Shown here piece after piece: positions 10,206 to 22,580 of a stretch of 64,000 nt of DNA (positions are counted from its first letter, which is position 1; every line of letters begins with the position of its first letter). The notes under the pieces were generated by a model that was not told the origin of the DNA, made no database searches, and saw only the letters and a program-made list of their open reading frames with translations. The position numbers were made by a program, and so were the translations under genes. The DNA comes from Hepsetus odoe. Lineage: Eukaryota; Chordata; Actinopteri; Characiformes; Hepsetidae. The DNA lies in the NCBI GenBank assembly GCA_017165825.1, contig CM029367.1, positions 29,971,133 through 30,035,132 on the forward strand. The letters run 5' to 3'.

Positions 10206-13200
10206 CTTGTTTCAGATCTCCTGAGTAATCATTAAACACAGTTTCTAAATGACCATTACACTTCCTGGAGGAAGAAATCACTCCAGCATCATTTGGTCCT
10301 CTGCAAAAATCAACACTCTTAGTTAATCAACAAACAAGTTTAATTAAACTAGACCCAGCTAGGCTCGACTGCTGCAATATCCTTACTGAGAAGAACTTTA
10401 TTGGAAACAACTCCCAGTACAATGAGCTTAGCGCTAAAGGCATCATCATACCAACTGAAAAACATGGCGGTGGCAGTGAAAGATCTCCAGATAACGGAAG
10501 CGTTTGGTTGCAGTTGTCGCGATTAGTTATGAAGTCTAGGGCCAAGTATTATTGTGCATGGTTGCAATAGGTGCTGCAAAAACATCTTCCAATAAACTTT
10601 CAACTTTTCATCAATATTGCAGAACTAAAACAGATCTCGCAAAGGAGTAAAGAGCTGAAGTTAAACAGGATGTCATGCCCACTGCTGGTTCCAGCTCCAA
10701 ACGGAGATCAGATCTGCCCAGTCTGTCGCCAGTTTTAAAAGATAAGATGAACGCAACACCGTTATCTCTGTCAAAAATCACACGCTTGCATCTGTATTCT
10801 CTTAAAAAGCATTCTTTAATTTTGGAAAAAAAAAAAAAAGTTAAAATCTTACATTTACACTTGGTATAGCTGCTGAAGTTTTACACTTTATGCTGATTTT
10901 GTTCTCTGTAGAGCATACTGAAGGAGCCTTGTGTGCTTGCCTAAGCAAAGTAATTAATATAAAATTTGATGGCAAATAGTTTCTCATGCGATGTGCCTAG
11001 AAACCGCATTTTGGACGCATCTCAGACACGATGCTTATCATTCGTGAAAGTGTCTCCTTCGCTAATGACTGCAAACGCGGGGACGGGTTTGGACTGGGCT
11101 AATGAAGAAAAATAAAACCAACACGGTTCGTTAGAAAGCCACGGCAGAAGCGGACGGCCTCAGACCCTGACCTCACCAAGGTCCACCAGTCCATTTCACA
11201 CGGCAGATATACCTTCAATTAGCGCTCCACTTCATTCTCCTCATCCTAGATTATTGGTGATCCAGAAACATATTATACAGAGAGCCTCCACGCTCATCTG
11301 GCACTGGTGGACATCCCATTAAAATAAGTGTCACTGAGAAAATGACCGGTACTCTTTCCGTAGAGTCTCCACGGTGGAACACTCGTGCTGGATGTAATCT
11401 TGTTAGTAGAGGTTTAATGAACTGAGAACCCAGATGGCATCCAAAGAGAAATGAATATGGTCTGATTTGCTCACATAAGGCACAGATAGCTGGCCATACT
11501 CCTCATTTCCTGTCTAAACCGTCTTATTAAGTCTATAAATAGACATGCAGGATCAGTCTTCAGCGGAGCGAGGTCAGATAGAGATGCTTCAATCCGTGCC
11601 ACCGAAGGCTGCTTTTCCGGCTTCTTCTCCAAAGCCGGTGTTTACATTGCGGCCCACATTTATATTGGAGCTGATAAGAGAGCCAGGCTTGCCGGCCAAT
11701 CTTCCTCTTTTCTGACATGTTACATGCTATTCCCTCTCTCCCTTTCTCCCTATTCATCAGCACTCTTCTCTTCCTCACGACTGTTTCTTTCTTGCTTTCT
11801 CTTCCTCTCTTCGCCCTCGTTTTCTTGGACATCTGTCTTCTCTCTTATTTTGCTTCCTTTCCCATTCCCCCTCTCTCTTCTACCACCGTTTCTCTTTTCT
11901 CTCTCTCCACGTCTTTTCTGCCTTTCCTCGCCATCTATCGCGATCTCCCTCGCCGCTGACTCTCCGTCTCTCTCCCCCTCCTTATGTCTCTCCTTCTCTT
12001 GCTTTCTCTCCGTCCCCCTGGCTTTCTCTCTCCCCCCTTATCGTGTTGCTTTTTTATCAACCCTTTTTCCCGCTCTCCTCCTCCTTCTCTGTGTCACTCT
12101 CTCCTTCCTCCCCCCCAATCTAGCCCTCCTTTTTTTTTTGTCCATTTACTGTCCATGCTTCCTTTCTGAAGAGCGTAAACTACTGTTTGGACTGCGAGAC
12201 ACTGGAGGACGTAAACGAGTCGAAATCATGAGACAAAAATAAGAAGCAGATGAAATGCAGCTGTAGGCTGAATCAGAGGCGGAAGGGAGCTGCGATAAAT
12301 CATATGTTCACGTATCGCAAAAGCCTACAATGGCCGCATTCGAGCTCTGGTTTCTCTCAGCAGCCACAGGTCACAGTCAAACACTCATAAATCAGCATTT
12401 CCTAAGTTCATCCTGGGGAATAAATGAAAAATCTTTCAGTACAAACTCCAGTTCCTGTGTGACCTACAGCCACTTTCACACAGACACTGCAGCCCTGAGC
12501 GTCTTTCGACATTACACTGCTTAAATTAAATTAAACTGAATTTATCCCTCCAGCCCCCCAGTCAGCGCAGTCCGATTGGGTCGATGTATAAATAGAGCAG
12601 GTCATTTCTCTGAGAATTCACAGCAAGCGAGTGTGTGCGTCGACAATGTCTGTCGTATTTATCTATAATGGACGAAAACAGGCATCCAGGGGTGAGGAAG
12701 GTCGTTTAGACAAAAACGCCAATGAAAATGTCCAACTGCAGAGAAGAGATTCAGGAGGGACTGTAACCAAGTGTCGATACTGAAATTGTCAAGTCTCGTT
12801 GATCAAAGAATAAACGTTTCCCTGCCTCTTGCATGCTCGACGGGGTGCCACCCCTCCCCTAAACCACGAGGAGTATTTCCAGGAGGTGAGAACCCATCCC
12901 ACAGGGAAAGTCTCCTGCTGTGCGCAATGTTCAGACGTGATTCTCCGCTCACTGTCCTGAGCTCATGTGAGGTTCTAGATATTTAAGATGGATCTTGGTG
13001 ACGTTTTACAGAAGCATCTAGTGAAAGTGAAGTGAAAGTGATCGTCCTTGTGAAACAAAAGGGGAAGGATTGCGTAAAGACAAGCAGTACAAAACCCATT
13101 TCACATCTGAAAGAAAATAAAACACAATCAGCGATCAAGACATGAATGATGTTAATCATTCGCTAAAGGTTCTATACGAAGTTTGCGTGTTCTCTTGGTT

Positions 13201-14180
13201 TCCTGTGAGTGCTTTAGTGTAATAGAGAAGATCAGACCACCTGAGAGATGAGCTAAAAGGCAACGATGGAGCTGTGATACTTGCTGCATGTCTAATGATG
13301 AAAACACTGAATATACAACTGAATGACGCCTAATAGCTTAATGATAGTTTATTCCTATTCATTTATTCGCTGCCTCCACAGGAGTGTTAGGAATGCAGAT
13401 GGAATAATAATAATCGCACAAAGGGAAACCCTCTCAAACCTCGCTGCTACCACAACCTTTACTGGACCACTATTTCTTTTTATTTTTAATAGGCATTGGA
13501 CCCCGAGTGCCCCCTTTACACCCCCTGGGCACTTCTTGGCTGTGGCAGCGAAAACACCAGCCCAGAACACCTTGACATTTTCCGATAATTAGGTTAAAAT
13601 ATCAAGAAGTCCAAATGGCTCCCTCCTCGACAACCCTGACAGGATGTTCTCTCGTCAAGCATGGCAGCAAAATGCGAGAACGCCCTCCTAAACAGCAGCT
13701 TAAGGGCAGTTTGTCTCCAATAGGAAGCACCTTGGTATAAATACACAGCCTCACTGTTTGTTTTCCTGCAGGTTTTACACCAGTTTCATATTCTTATGTT
13801 TTGTTTTGGGTTTTTTTTTTTCTCTACCATTTGCTTCTTATTTTTTCTAGACCATTAGAGGTTAAACTCCCCTAAGTGTTGTTCTTTCAAGCCTTCTCTT
13901 TGTTCTGGCTTTGTGCAACATAAAACCATGAGAAAACAACCCGCTGTTTATTCACCGTGTCTTCTGCGGGCGAGTCGCTGCACAAAGGAGGCGATGCAGA
14001 TTTAACTGCTTTCACAAAGCAGCTCTAACTGAGAAATAACAGGCTTGTTTATGTCATTTTATCATCCAGGGCACTGTACCAAGCTAAGCTCAGACCTGGA
14101 TGCCTAGTAACCCAAGAGCAAAACTCAAAATACGCAAACGGGGTGTTTAGTGAAAGGCATAGTCCTAGCATAGTTTAGTG
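10206..14180. other. Intronic DNA, mostly unique; CT-rich block inside
   Basis: No gene seen. A strand-biased pyrimidine tract fills about 11710-12160 and produces spurious Ser/Leu/Phe-rich open frames. A SINE A tail fragment (GTGAAAGTGAAGTGAAAGTG) is at about 13020-13040. 'TATAAATAGAG' near 12587 has no other promoter evidence. Confidence 0.5.
11710..12160. repeat. Polypyrimidine tract (about 450 bp)
   Basis: Nearly all C and T on the plus strand, with TCTC, CTTCC and TTTCTC motifs and few purines. On the nr3c2-sense strand it is purine-rich. Confidence 0.8.
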
Positions 14181-14397
14181 AAGTGAAAGTGACTATTTGT
14201 TAACGTGAAACACAGCACACAGTGAAAAACAAAGAAGTGCATCCTCTGCTTTTCACCCACACATACCGCACAGCAGTGGACAGCCATGTCGTGCCCCCGC
14301 AGAGCAGTGATGGGGTCGGTATCTCACTCAAGAGCTCAAAACCTACTGGTCCAGGATTCAAAACAACGACCTTCTGATCCTGGAGCCTAGTCCTCAG
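14181..14397 (-). mobile_element. SINE family A, minus copy of a head-to-head pair
   Basis: Tail complement (AAGTGAAAGTGACTATTTG), 'GAGCAGTGATGGGG' middle, and head complement through 'CTTCTGATCCTGGAGCCTAG'. Confidence 0.8.
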
Positions 14398-14447
14398 AAT
14401 TCATCTAGGTAGGCTGGAATGTCTACATCCCAAAACACCCCTCTAGC

Positions 14448-14542
14448 AGAGGTGGTCTAGGGGTTAGGAACTAGGCTCCAGGATCAGAAGGTCGTGGGTT
14501 TGTAACCAGTAGGCTGCCCTGAAGAACCCTTGAGCACGTACA
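14448..14542 (+). mobile_element. SINE family A, 5' half, plus copy of a head-to-head pair
   Basis: Head 'GGTGGTCTAGGGGTTAGG', then 'CTAGGCTCCAGGATCAGAAG', the near-perfect complement of the end of the preceding minus copy. Truncated after 'CCCTTGAGCAC'. Confidence 0.75.
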
Positions 14543-14758
14543 CATGCCTAAGCTCAAGGTCACGACGATCAACCCGATGTGTGTGTCCCTCAAACCGAAG
14601 GAAGAAACCGGAGCACCTGCAAAGAACCTGTAGATTTGGGAAGAACATGCAAACTCATGCCCCATCTGGAACCTGAGCCAATCCTAACCAGTCCATGACT
14701 GATGTCCCTAATTTCTTCTGGAGTTCGATGTAAAAAAAGTCTATTCTTAGTACTCAAA

Positions 14759-14820
14759 AGTGAAAGTGACTATTTAGTTTCATTGAAAAACAGCGCAGCA
14801 CACAGAACCACAATGAAACA
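14759..14820 (-). mobile_element. SINE family A, tail fragment
   Basis: Only the 3' tail complement remains: AAGTGAAAGTGACTATTTAG, then CAGCGCAGCACACAGAACCAC. Confidence 0.65.
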
Positions 14821-15760
14821 TGTCCAAAAGTGAAAGGAAAAGAGACGAAAATGCTGAAAAAGTCCAGGGAACAGCAAGTCCCCTAAGTGTTCCCTAAAGA
14901 GGTGGGTTTTCAGACAATGCTTTACCGAGAAAGGTTGATTTCTAAAACCATTATATTTTATATTTACACTTTAAACTTCAATCAGGTGCTGCACCTCCTT
15001 TTGCTGAATGGTTCTCCAAAGATTCAGTCACTGAAAGGTTCTTTAGGGTTCTTTTCTGGCTTAATGCAAACAATTGTGGCACCTTTACATGAAAGAGGTT
15101 TTAAACAATAAACACTATATGCTAATTGGTCACCCATATAGCCAGATGTGGCCTGGTGCTAGACATGTCCCCCACATGTGCAGGGACATCTTTAAATATG
15201 GCCGTGTTTTGTTTGTGCCTTTTCCCTCCGTTGTAGTTCCAGTGTCTCACCAACAGACGTGAGCTGTAATAAGATGATTGGAGGTTGATGGCTGTAATAA
15301 AAGCCTGTCGTTTTTTTTTTTTTTAAACTAAAGGCCAATTGCCTTAATGGTCGTCCCACCAGCACCGCGTGGCCAACTCGATTCCATTCCAGAGAAGCCG
15401 CTCTGCACCACCCAGCAATTAATCAAACCTGTCTTCCGAACACGTCGGAGCCGGGGCGGCCTTGCTGAAGCAAAGCCTGACCTTCACTCAGCCGGAAGGC
15501 TCCCGAACTCCGCCGCAGGTAGATGACTTTGCCGAGCAAGCAGAAGGAGAAAGAGCATTGATACGGCCGAGTAACCCGAGTGCACACTTTTTATTTCTAT
15601 CTGTTGGTTTTATCAACGTCCCAGCATTACGTTTTCCCCGCCGTTCTCCGGAAGTCATCAGGCTCAACCTCAGCTCAGTCTCTCGAGAATCTTCTCAGCT
15701 CAGCCCATGTACCCTGGATAAAGCAACACAGAGCAGGCTGCCACCAGTTACGCATTTTGA
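14821..15760. other. Intronic DNA, no recognised element
   Basis: Unique-looking sequence with a poly-T at 15311-15324. Open frames at 15462-15906 match nothing recognisable. Confidence 0.4.
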
Positions 15761-15765
15761 GGCAA

Positions 15766-15957
15766 AGGTGGCCAGTGGTCAGGCACATGAACTCGAGCTT
15801 GAAGGGTCCTCAACCAGTAGGTTGCCCTGAGGTACCCTTCAGCAAGGTACTGTCCCCATCACTGCTCCCCAGGTGCTGGATATGGCTGTCCCGCTCCATC
15901 ATGTGATGGGTTAAATACAGAAAATGCTTTTTGTTGCCAAGGAGACACTTTCACTCC
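15766..15957 (+). mobile_element. SINE family A, plus copy
   Basis: Decayed head (GGTGGCCAGTGGTC), then 'AACCAGTAGGTTGCCCTGAG', 'CATCACTGCTCCCC' and the tail to CACTTTCAC. Confidence 0.75.
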
Positions 15958-16101
15958 TAATTACATTTAAATTTGATATACAATCTGTACAGACAGGTTC
16001 CATTCTGCATTTCCAAAATAATGAAAAAAAAACTGAAAAACAGTACGTTTTCTTTCTGCAAAGCAAAACAGTAAGACTTCCCCTGTTGCTCTAGTAATCA
16101 T

Positions 16102-16262
16102 AAGTGAAAGTGACTATTTGTCATTGTGAAACAGCAAAGCACAAAGTAAACCACAACCTCTGTAGGTTCCCCAGGTTCCCGAGGAGCAGTGATAGGGACG
16201 GTACTTTAGGGTAACCTACTGTATGGGAACAGAACCCTAAACTCTGGACCACTGCCGCCCCA
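16102..16262 (-). mobile_element. SINE family A, minus copy
   Basis: AAGTGAAAGTGACTATTTGTC tail complement, 'GAGGAGCAGTGATAGGGACG', then head complement ending CCACTGCCGCCCC. Internal deletion in the middle. Confidence 0.8.
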
Positions 16263-16915
16263 ATCCAAATGCGGGTCTGTACTGTGGGTGTGTATAATCA
16301 CACGCTCCCCACAGAATTTCTTCAATTGTTTAAATAAGCTGAGTGAGGAACTATTCAGAAGAGGCCTTTCAATGCTTTTAGGCCACTGGGGAGCTTGGAG
16401 AGTTTAATAAACTCCCTGCATTTTATGTTTTGAAACCAGGCCAGAGCGAACGCAGACTACCCTCAGTCAGTCTGCTCTCCACGTCACAAATAAAACCCTG
16501 GAAAACAGTTCCACTGAAGGAGTTAATGCGCTGATGAGGGCGAGGGCATAAACAGCCGGCTAACTGTAGCGGCTATTAAGCGCCTCAGAGAGGTTTTAAG
16601 GGCTCTCGGGGGACTCCAGAGTGATTCTGCCATGGCCTGCTTTCTTTAACATGGCGGAATCTCAAGAGGGAAAGAAAAGTGAGGGAGGATCGTCAGCCCT
16701 GCGGCCGAAAACATCTCCCAAAACACGACCGGTGACTCAGCTTTTCCTCAGTCATCACAGTCTTATTGGCTAGGGCATTATTCTGACACGCACAGATCGC
16801 CTCCATACCTGAATGTGTCCCTTTAAGGGCTCCCGAGGTGTGGTTTTCTCCAGGGTAACCCACTGGCAAGTTCTAAACCCTTAGGACTCACAGTTACTAA
16901 AAAGTTCTGGATGGA
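16263..16915. other. Intronic DNA, no recognised element
   Basis: Unique-looking sequence without repeats or convincing frames. Confidence 0.4.
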
Positions 16916-16920
16916 ACTCC

Positions 16921-17402
16921 ATGTGCAAAACTCTTGAGCCATCATTTCTTTTGGGGAATCATCTTGTTGGTGCAAAAATACTTTTCCATCCCCTCAATCT
17001 GTCTTAATTTGGGCATATTGAGCGGATTAAATGATAGAAATGGAAATGTTGTCATGCTCCAGGCTGCAAACTATTGAAAGTTACAAGGTTCTAAATAAAG
17101 GGGTTCCAACCACTCAGCATTCAGCAATAAACGAATCCCCTGATCATCTTCTTCACTGCTCCATGTCTTAAGTTTATGCTTTGTTCTGCTTGAAGGTTCA
17201 GACGTAGATCACTGTGTGGATTAACCAACACAGAACTATCAAACTGCTCAGGTACAGAGACTGGACTGAACATGAGAGACAACAACACTGTCCTTCAGGA
17301 AGATCTGGAGAACTGTTCAGGTACAGAGACTGGACTGAGCATGAGAGACAACAACACTGTCCTTCAGGAAGATCTGGAGAACTGCTCCACAGTAAAATAT
17401 TA
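16921..17402 (+). mobile_element. Transposon-like family E, copy 1
   Basis: Starts 'ATGTGCAAAACTCTTGAGCC', contains 'GACGTAGATCACTGTGTGG' near 17200, then a 69-bp tandem repeat. The same order of blocks is seen at 29682-30165. No coding sequence. Its outer end resembles Tc1-type inverted repeats, so it is probably a non-autonomous DNA element; this is inference. Confidence 0.6.
17242..17379 (+). repeat. 69-bp tandem repeat inside family E, two units
   Basis: Units start at 17242 and 17311 with 'AACTG(C/T)TCAGGTACAGAG' and differ at a few bases; a third unit begins at 17380 and breaks off. The period is a multiple of three, which makes a spurious repeating open frame. Confidence 0.9.
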
Positions 17403-18040
17403 TAAATACAAGTAAATTAAAACATGAAGACTTTTGCACTGTTTATACAGGAACTGACTGAAAACACTAAATATCTTTAAATATCCCCCCAGGATCAATG
17501 AATCTATCTATACATCCATCTATCCATCCATCTCTCTGTCTATCTATCTTCAATGAACGTACTAAAACAGACCTGAATCTGAATCGACCAACAACCATTT
17601 AAACGTCTACATAAATTGTTTATTTTTGCTATTGTGCAATTCGGTTCAATACAATACAGATTTGTAATGTATTGAAGATGAGATTTGTGGTTTAATATAT
17701 GTTATATTTCAAGGTGATAAAGTTGTATTAAATGATCAGTAAAATAAAATTTGATCACTCATTTTTAAACATAAGGCTTTGAGGAAATTCATTTTATTTA
17801 ACAATGTTCTCAGTCTGTATTCTTCCATATTCCAGTATGTATACAATTTAAGGTCTCTTGAATATTTGCTCAATTAGAGCTCATTAGAGATCACAACTTT
17901 GAAGGCTGTCATTTTAACACATGGTTCCAGTTCAACTGGTGCTCCGTTTGCAATGAAACATGGAGACGGTCAGTGTGCTGTTATTTCTGAATAAAATAAA
18001 ATAAAATAAAAAAAATCAGAGGATGAATATTTTATACAGA
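17403..18040. other. AT-rich intronic DNA
   Basis: A short CATC/TCTA stretch at about 17508-17550 and (AAAAT)n at about 17993-18012. Otherwise nothing recognised. Confidence 0.4.
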
Positions 18041-18044
18041 TTAA

Positions 18045-18550
18045 ATTCCTCATTATTTACATTTAGCAGACACTTTTATCAAATTGAACTTCCAGGCATT
18101 GAAGCTACAAAGCAGTAAGAGCTCAACATGAACGTTAAATGCCACTTAGAGTTAAATAAAATAGGGAAAAAAGTGCATTAAAGTGTATAAAAGTGCAGCA
18201 AAAGCCAAACAGGATTGTTGGGCATGAAGTGAATAGTGGGAGTGAGGGGTGTTAGGAAAAGATGTGTTTTTAGAAGAGATGGGTCTTCAAGAGCTTCTTG
18301 AATATACAGAGGGAAGATACAAAGTTTTCAGGAGCTGGTTGCACCATCGGAGAACCAAAAATGAGAACCTTTTGGACTGAGATTGCCTTGTGTGATGGGA
18401 CGGCAATGCCAGCCAACGTCCCTTAGAAGAACATAATGAAGGAGAAGGAGAATAAGCCTGTATAATGGAGTTTAAATAGCTGGGAGCAGATTCAGTCACT
18501 CTATAGGCCCGAGTTAGTGACCTGAATTTGAATCGGGCAGCCATGTTCCG
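18045..18550 (-). mobile_element. Unclassified fish interspersed repeat
   Basis: Starts 'TTATTTACATTTAGCAGACA', the complement of a tail shared by many fish SINEs. It continues through a block (GGAGCTGGTTGCACCATCGG, CAGCCATGTTCCGAG) that resembles a repeat seen scattered in fish genomes. Class unknown. Confidence 0.45.
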
Positions 18551-18928
18551 AGCTTCAGAGCTTGACCTTTAGATTCTGAAGAAGAGTGTGGCAGCAGGAC
18601 TTTATCAAATCTGAAACCTGCCCCAGCTCCAGCTGAACAACAGAGCAAACTGGAGTGAAAACCGACTTGATTTGAAAATGATCTTTAGACCGGGCCATGA
18701 TGTTGTTCACGATAACACACTCTCTACTGCCTAATTCTAACTCTATTCGTAATTCTAGTTCTACAACCCGAACTGTAACAGGAACCTGCTTTGTTAGCCG
18801 TTTGAAAACTAGCAGATGATCTACAGAAGGTTTAAGATTTAAAAAATATGAAATGTTAACAGTTTTACAGCCTCCAGTTACTGTTTCATTGCAAAGTAGT
18901 GAAAACAAGTATCTGCAAAACTATATTT

Positions 18929-19075
18929 CAGATCACTGCGTTTAACCCACACACCGTGCAGCTGTGGGCAGCCAATGTCCAGCACCCGGGGAGCAGTGAT
19001 GGGGACGGTACTTTAGGGCAACCTACTGGTCCGGCATTTGAACCCACAAGCCTCTGAACCTAAACACTAAGCCAG
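18929..19075 (-). mobile_element. SINE family A, minus copy, tail lost
   Basis: 'GTTTAACCCACACACCGTGC', then 'CCGGGGAGCAGTGATGGGG' and a head complement with 'ATTTGAACCCACAAGCCTC'. Confidence 0.75.
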
Positions 19076-19220
19076 TACTTGGACTGAAAAGCACCGTTTC
19101 ATTGCTGATTATGATGATGAGGTCAAAAATGAAAGTTTTTAATACAATATTGTGCAGTGCCACCTCAAGAACTCATCTGAAGGAGCCGCATAAGATCTTC
19201 ACCAAAGAGACAAACGGTCA

Positions 19221-19292
19221 ACTAAGCAAGTTACCATCCCCATCACTGCTTCCCAGGCTGGATATGGCTGCCCATGCAGTCACTTTCACTTT
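19221..19292 (+). mobile_element. SINE family A, short plus fragment
   Basis: 'AGCAAGTTACCATCCCCATC', 'GGCTGGATATGGCTGCCC', then directly the tail GTCACTTTCACTTTA, so the part between is deleted. Confidence 0.65.
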
Positions 19293-20199
19293 ACCAAACA
19301 AGCCCTATAGTCCTGTACGAAGCATTTGCATGCAGCAAAAAAGATAAACAGATATGTTTTGACCATTTGTGTGCAGACCTGGACGTGTTGATTTGGAACG
19401 TAACTCATTATGTAACTGTGATGAATTGCACAGCAATGCAAACACGACTGAACGCGGGAAAAAGAACAAAAAACACTTCAAAGAGTTAAACCAACAGCCT
19501 CGAGTGAAAAGGTGGCAGCAGCTGTTGGCTTACCTCATCAGTCCCAAGCTAAGAGAGGAGGGAGACGCACTTCTTCTCCCTCCAACCCTCTTCCACAGCT
19601 CATTTTCAGCAGCATGTGCTCGTGGGAATATCAGCCGAATGCATATCATGAAGAAAAGACAGCCCGAATGCCCGACACCCCCTTTCCCCTGGCTCCCGGG
19701 TTCCTGTTCCCTCGCTCCCGCTGACCGCTCTCAGCGTGTTGGATCATGGAGAGGCGCTGGTGTGATCTCTGCGGGGAACACCTCTCGTTCACACAATGCT
19801 GTTTCACATGATATGATGTGAAACTTTGAGTCCTGCAGTGAGCGGATGCCACGACGGCATTCAGGCGAGTCTAATGAGCCCACAAAAACAGGAATCTTTT
19901 AAACATCATGGCATTACTAAGGCCAAACAGGGAGCTGCTGGCCTTCTGCACATTTTTAGCTGCAGAGATTTACCCAAACAGAAGCTGCTTTATTTGATCG
20001 GCAAGCATGACATAATGATATATTGTGGCCTGCAGAGCCTATTGGACTAGGAAACTGCGACGGAGCTGCCTCGCTGCCTCAACCTATTGAGGGAAGTTGA
20101 GGAAACAGATTTTTTTTTGTATCCATTTTAGGTATATTTTATATTTCTATAATAAGACAACCCTTCTTAAAGTGGTTATTACTGACTGGTAAACTCATG

Positions 20200-20762
20200 A
20201 GATCAACCGTTCAGAGTAACGGCGAGTGTGCAAGAGAGGTGAAGAAGAGAGCTGGTTTGAATGGGTGGAGAAGAGTGGCTGGAGTGATTTGTGACAGACG
20301 GGTACCAGCGAGAGTGAAAGGGAAGAGTTACAGGACGGTAGTGAGACCAGCTACACTATACAGGATGGTGGCACGGACGAAAAGGCAGGAGGCGGAGCTG
20401 GAGGTGTCAGAGTTAAAGATGCTGAGATGTTGGGTGTGACGAGGATGGACAGGATTAGAAATGAGTATATTAGAGGGACAGCTCAGGTTGGACGTTCTGG
20501 AGACAAAGTTAGAGAAGCAAGGTTGCGTTGGTTTGGACGTGTCCAGAGGAGAGTCGAGGATTATATCGGGAGGGGGATGTTGAAGATGGAGCTGCCAGGA
20601 AAGAGGAGAAGAGGAAGACCAGAGAGGAGGTTTATGGACGTGGTGAGAGAGGACATGCAGGTGGTCGGTTTGAAGGAGGAAGATGCAGAAGACAGGAAGA
20701 AATGGAAACGGATGATCCGCTGCGGCAGCCGAGAGAAGTTCAACTTAAATAAGAAACAGTGA
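20200..20762 (+). mobile_element. RTE-like LINE, 3' part of ORF (pseudogene)
   Basis: Encodes the C-terminal region of a non-LTR retrotransposon polyprotein: GWRRVAGVICDRRVPARVKG, KRQEAELEVSELKML, then in another frame GVTRMDRIRNEYIRG, EARLRWFGRVQRR, MDVVREDMQVVG and MIRCG. A small deletion near 20415-20430 shifts the frame. The reverse-transcriptase core is absent (5' truncation). Its clade is judged RTE-like from resemblance only. It is a relic within intron 2, in antisense to nr3c2. Confidence 0.9.
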
Positions 20763-22250
20763 GCTGATCTTTCAGAAGAACATGAATATGAGATGAAGCT
20801 CGCTGTTACTCATTTAAGTATAACCAACAACATCTAAGCTTTAAGAGATAAATATTTGAACTTCTCTACAGCTTTATGAACTGAGGTGACACCAGAACAT
20901 CCTTTACTTTCCAGCATTTTTTAAAGTGAAGTTCAGGATTTGAAAAAGTGGGAAATGTAAAAGATTGACTCTTCACATTTGAAAAAAGTTAAAATTATAA
21001 AAAGTAGGCCTCCGACGGACGTTTGTAGCGTCCGTTTGGTCCGAAAGTGAACAGAACCTCACTCCATATTAAAAGAATTCACCACCACATCGTCCTGAAC
21101 GAAACTGAACTTAGTGGAGCATGACTTCTCGACATAGTGAGTTCATGTTAAACTAGGCATTAAACCAGGCCTGCTGGGGAATTCTTCATTTGGCAAATAA
21201 TTCTGGGTTATCTGTTAAAGTCCAAAGCTGGAGGAGCCGGATTCCAGAGCCGGTGTGAATGTTTTCTTAATAAATGCGCAACGTCTGCTAGTTTCATGCC
21301 TTTTTATCAATGAATAGTTCACTTGTTAGCTACAAATAAGAAATGATCTTAGAAGACTGAAATCCGTCATGAATGTTTCTTAGAAGTCAGAAGTTAAAGT
21401 GCTCAGCTGACAGCCTGTAGTCGCCGGCCGCTGGAACATGGGCCCTGAACTAAAATGGGCCTGGTGTGTAGAGCAGGCCAGGCCTGGGAGCTTCCCCAAT
21501 GCCTTGAACACTTTTGTGCTTGATCTTTTACCGAGAGGGCCGGTGTCATGTGAGAAAACATTCACATGACCTGCTGCGTGCATGTGTGAGTGTAATGAAT
21601 GGGCAATGTGGGCGTTGGACGGGGTATCAGGTTAGCTCCGTGTGGGAAACCGGAGTGCGATGAAAGGCTAAGCCTTATTCCTGACATGCACACAGCGCAG
21701 CCTTAGTGTGGCCTGCTAACTCCTGACATGCTTACCTTTCTCCCGTTTAACCCCTGCTCGTTTCGTCAACTCTTCGTACCTCGGGTCATCAGGGATGTAA
21801 GAACTCTTATCTAACACAAACTGACAGCCAGGAGAGTGTAAAACTGTCGTTTAATAAAATTTGAAGCTGAACATCCCCAGCCATTTTTAAGATTAGTTCA
21901 GTCAGGACGTGAGGAGTTTATTCTCCCTGGTTCTGCAGAGGCTTCCATCTGGAGCTCCAGTTCCTTCTCACAGACATGCATGTCATGTGCTTGAGGTTGG
22001 GTTGATTTTGTGAGCCTCTGGACAGGATGCTGTTGAGCAGAGCCAAGTGCACCAGCATCGCTTCGAAGAACACTTTTTTCTGTCAGTTGAAACTAAACCA
22101 GTTGCTTTCCTTACCGTGTCTTTTAGACTGATGTGTGTAAATGAGCTCCGATTGGCTGCCCTGTCTTTTAAAAAGCAGCCCCTTACTACATGAAGTGATG
22201 GGGCTAAAACGCTGAGGCTGAATAGGAGTTTTACATGTAAATAGAAAAAG
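20763..22250. other. Intronic DNA, no recognised element
   Basis: Unique-looking sequence. Open frames on either strand match nothing recognisable. Confidence 0.4.
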
Positions 22251-22254
22251 AGGG

Positions 22255-22580
22255 TGATGCTGCTGGTTCACAGTGAGATGGTCCTGGGTTTGATTCCCAG
22301 GCCGGGACGGTCCGGCTCCTTTGTGTGTGGAGTGGACACATTCTCCCCATGTGTGGGTGTGTTTCCTCCAGGAGCTCTGGTTTCCTCCCACTGTCCAAAG
22401 GGCTGCACATCTGGAGGATTGGAGATGCTAAAGTGTCCCCTTGGTGCATGTGTCTGTGATGGACGGGCGACCTGTCCAGGATGTGTCCCCGCCTTTTGCC
22501 CTGGGATAGCTGGGATAGACTCCAGCACCACCCGTGATCCTAATCAGCACAAGCGGCTCAGGAAATGAGTGAGTGAGGAA
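22255..22580 (+). mobile_element. SINE-like family C, near complete
   Basis: Head 'TGCTGCTGGTTCACAGTGAG' with 'GGGTTTGATTCCCAG' as a B-box-like block, then 'GTTTCCTCCCACTGTCCAAA', 'GATGGACGGGCGACCTGTCC' and the end 'CACAAGCGGCTCAGGAAATG'. The tRNA-like head suggests a SINE. Confidence 0.75.

Noticed and set aside
11724..12242. 172-codon Ser/Leu/Phe-rich frame
   Set aside because: Same cause: polypyrimidine tract. No domain and no conserved pattern.
12585..12600. TATAAATAGAG as a promoter TATA box
   Set aside because: No CpG enrichment, exon or splice signals nearby; an AT-rich match expected by chance in this much sequence.
17242..17400. CRISPR-like array (regularly repeated 69-bp units)
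   Set aside because: Units are directly adjacent with no unique spacers, lie inside a dispersed element, and the genome is vertebrate.
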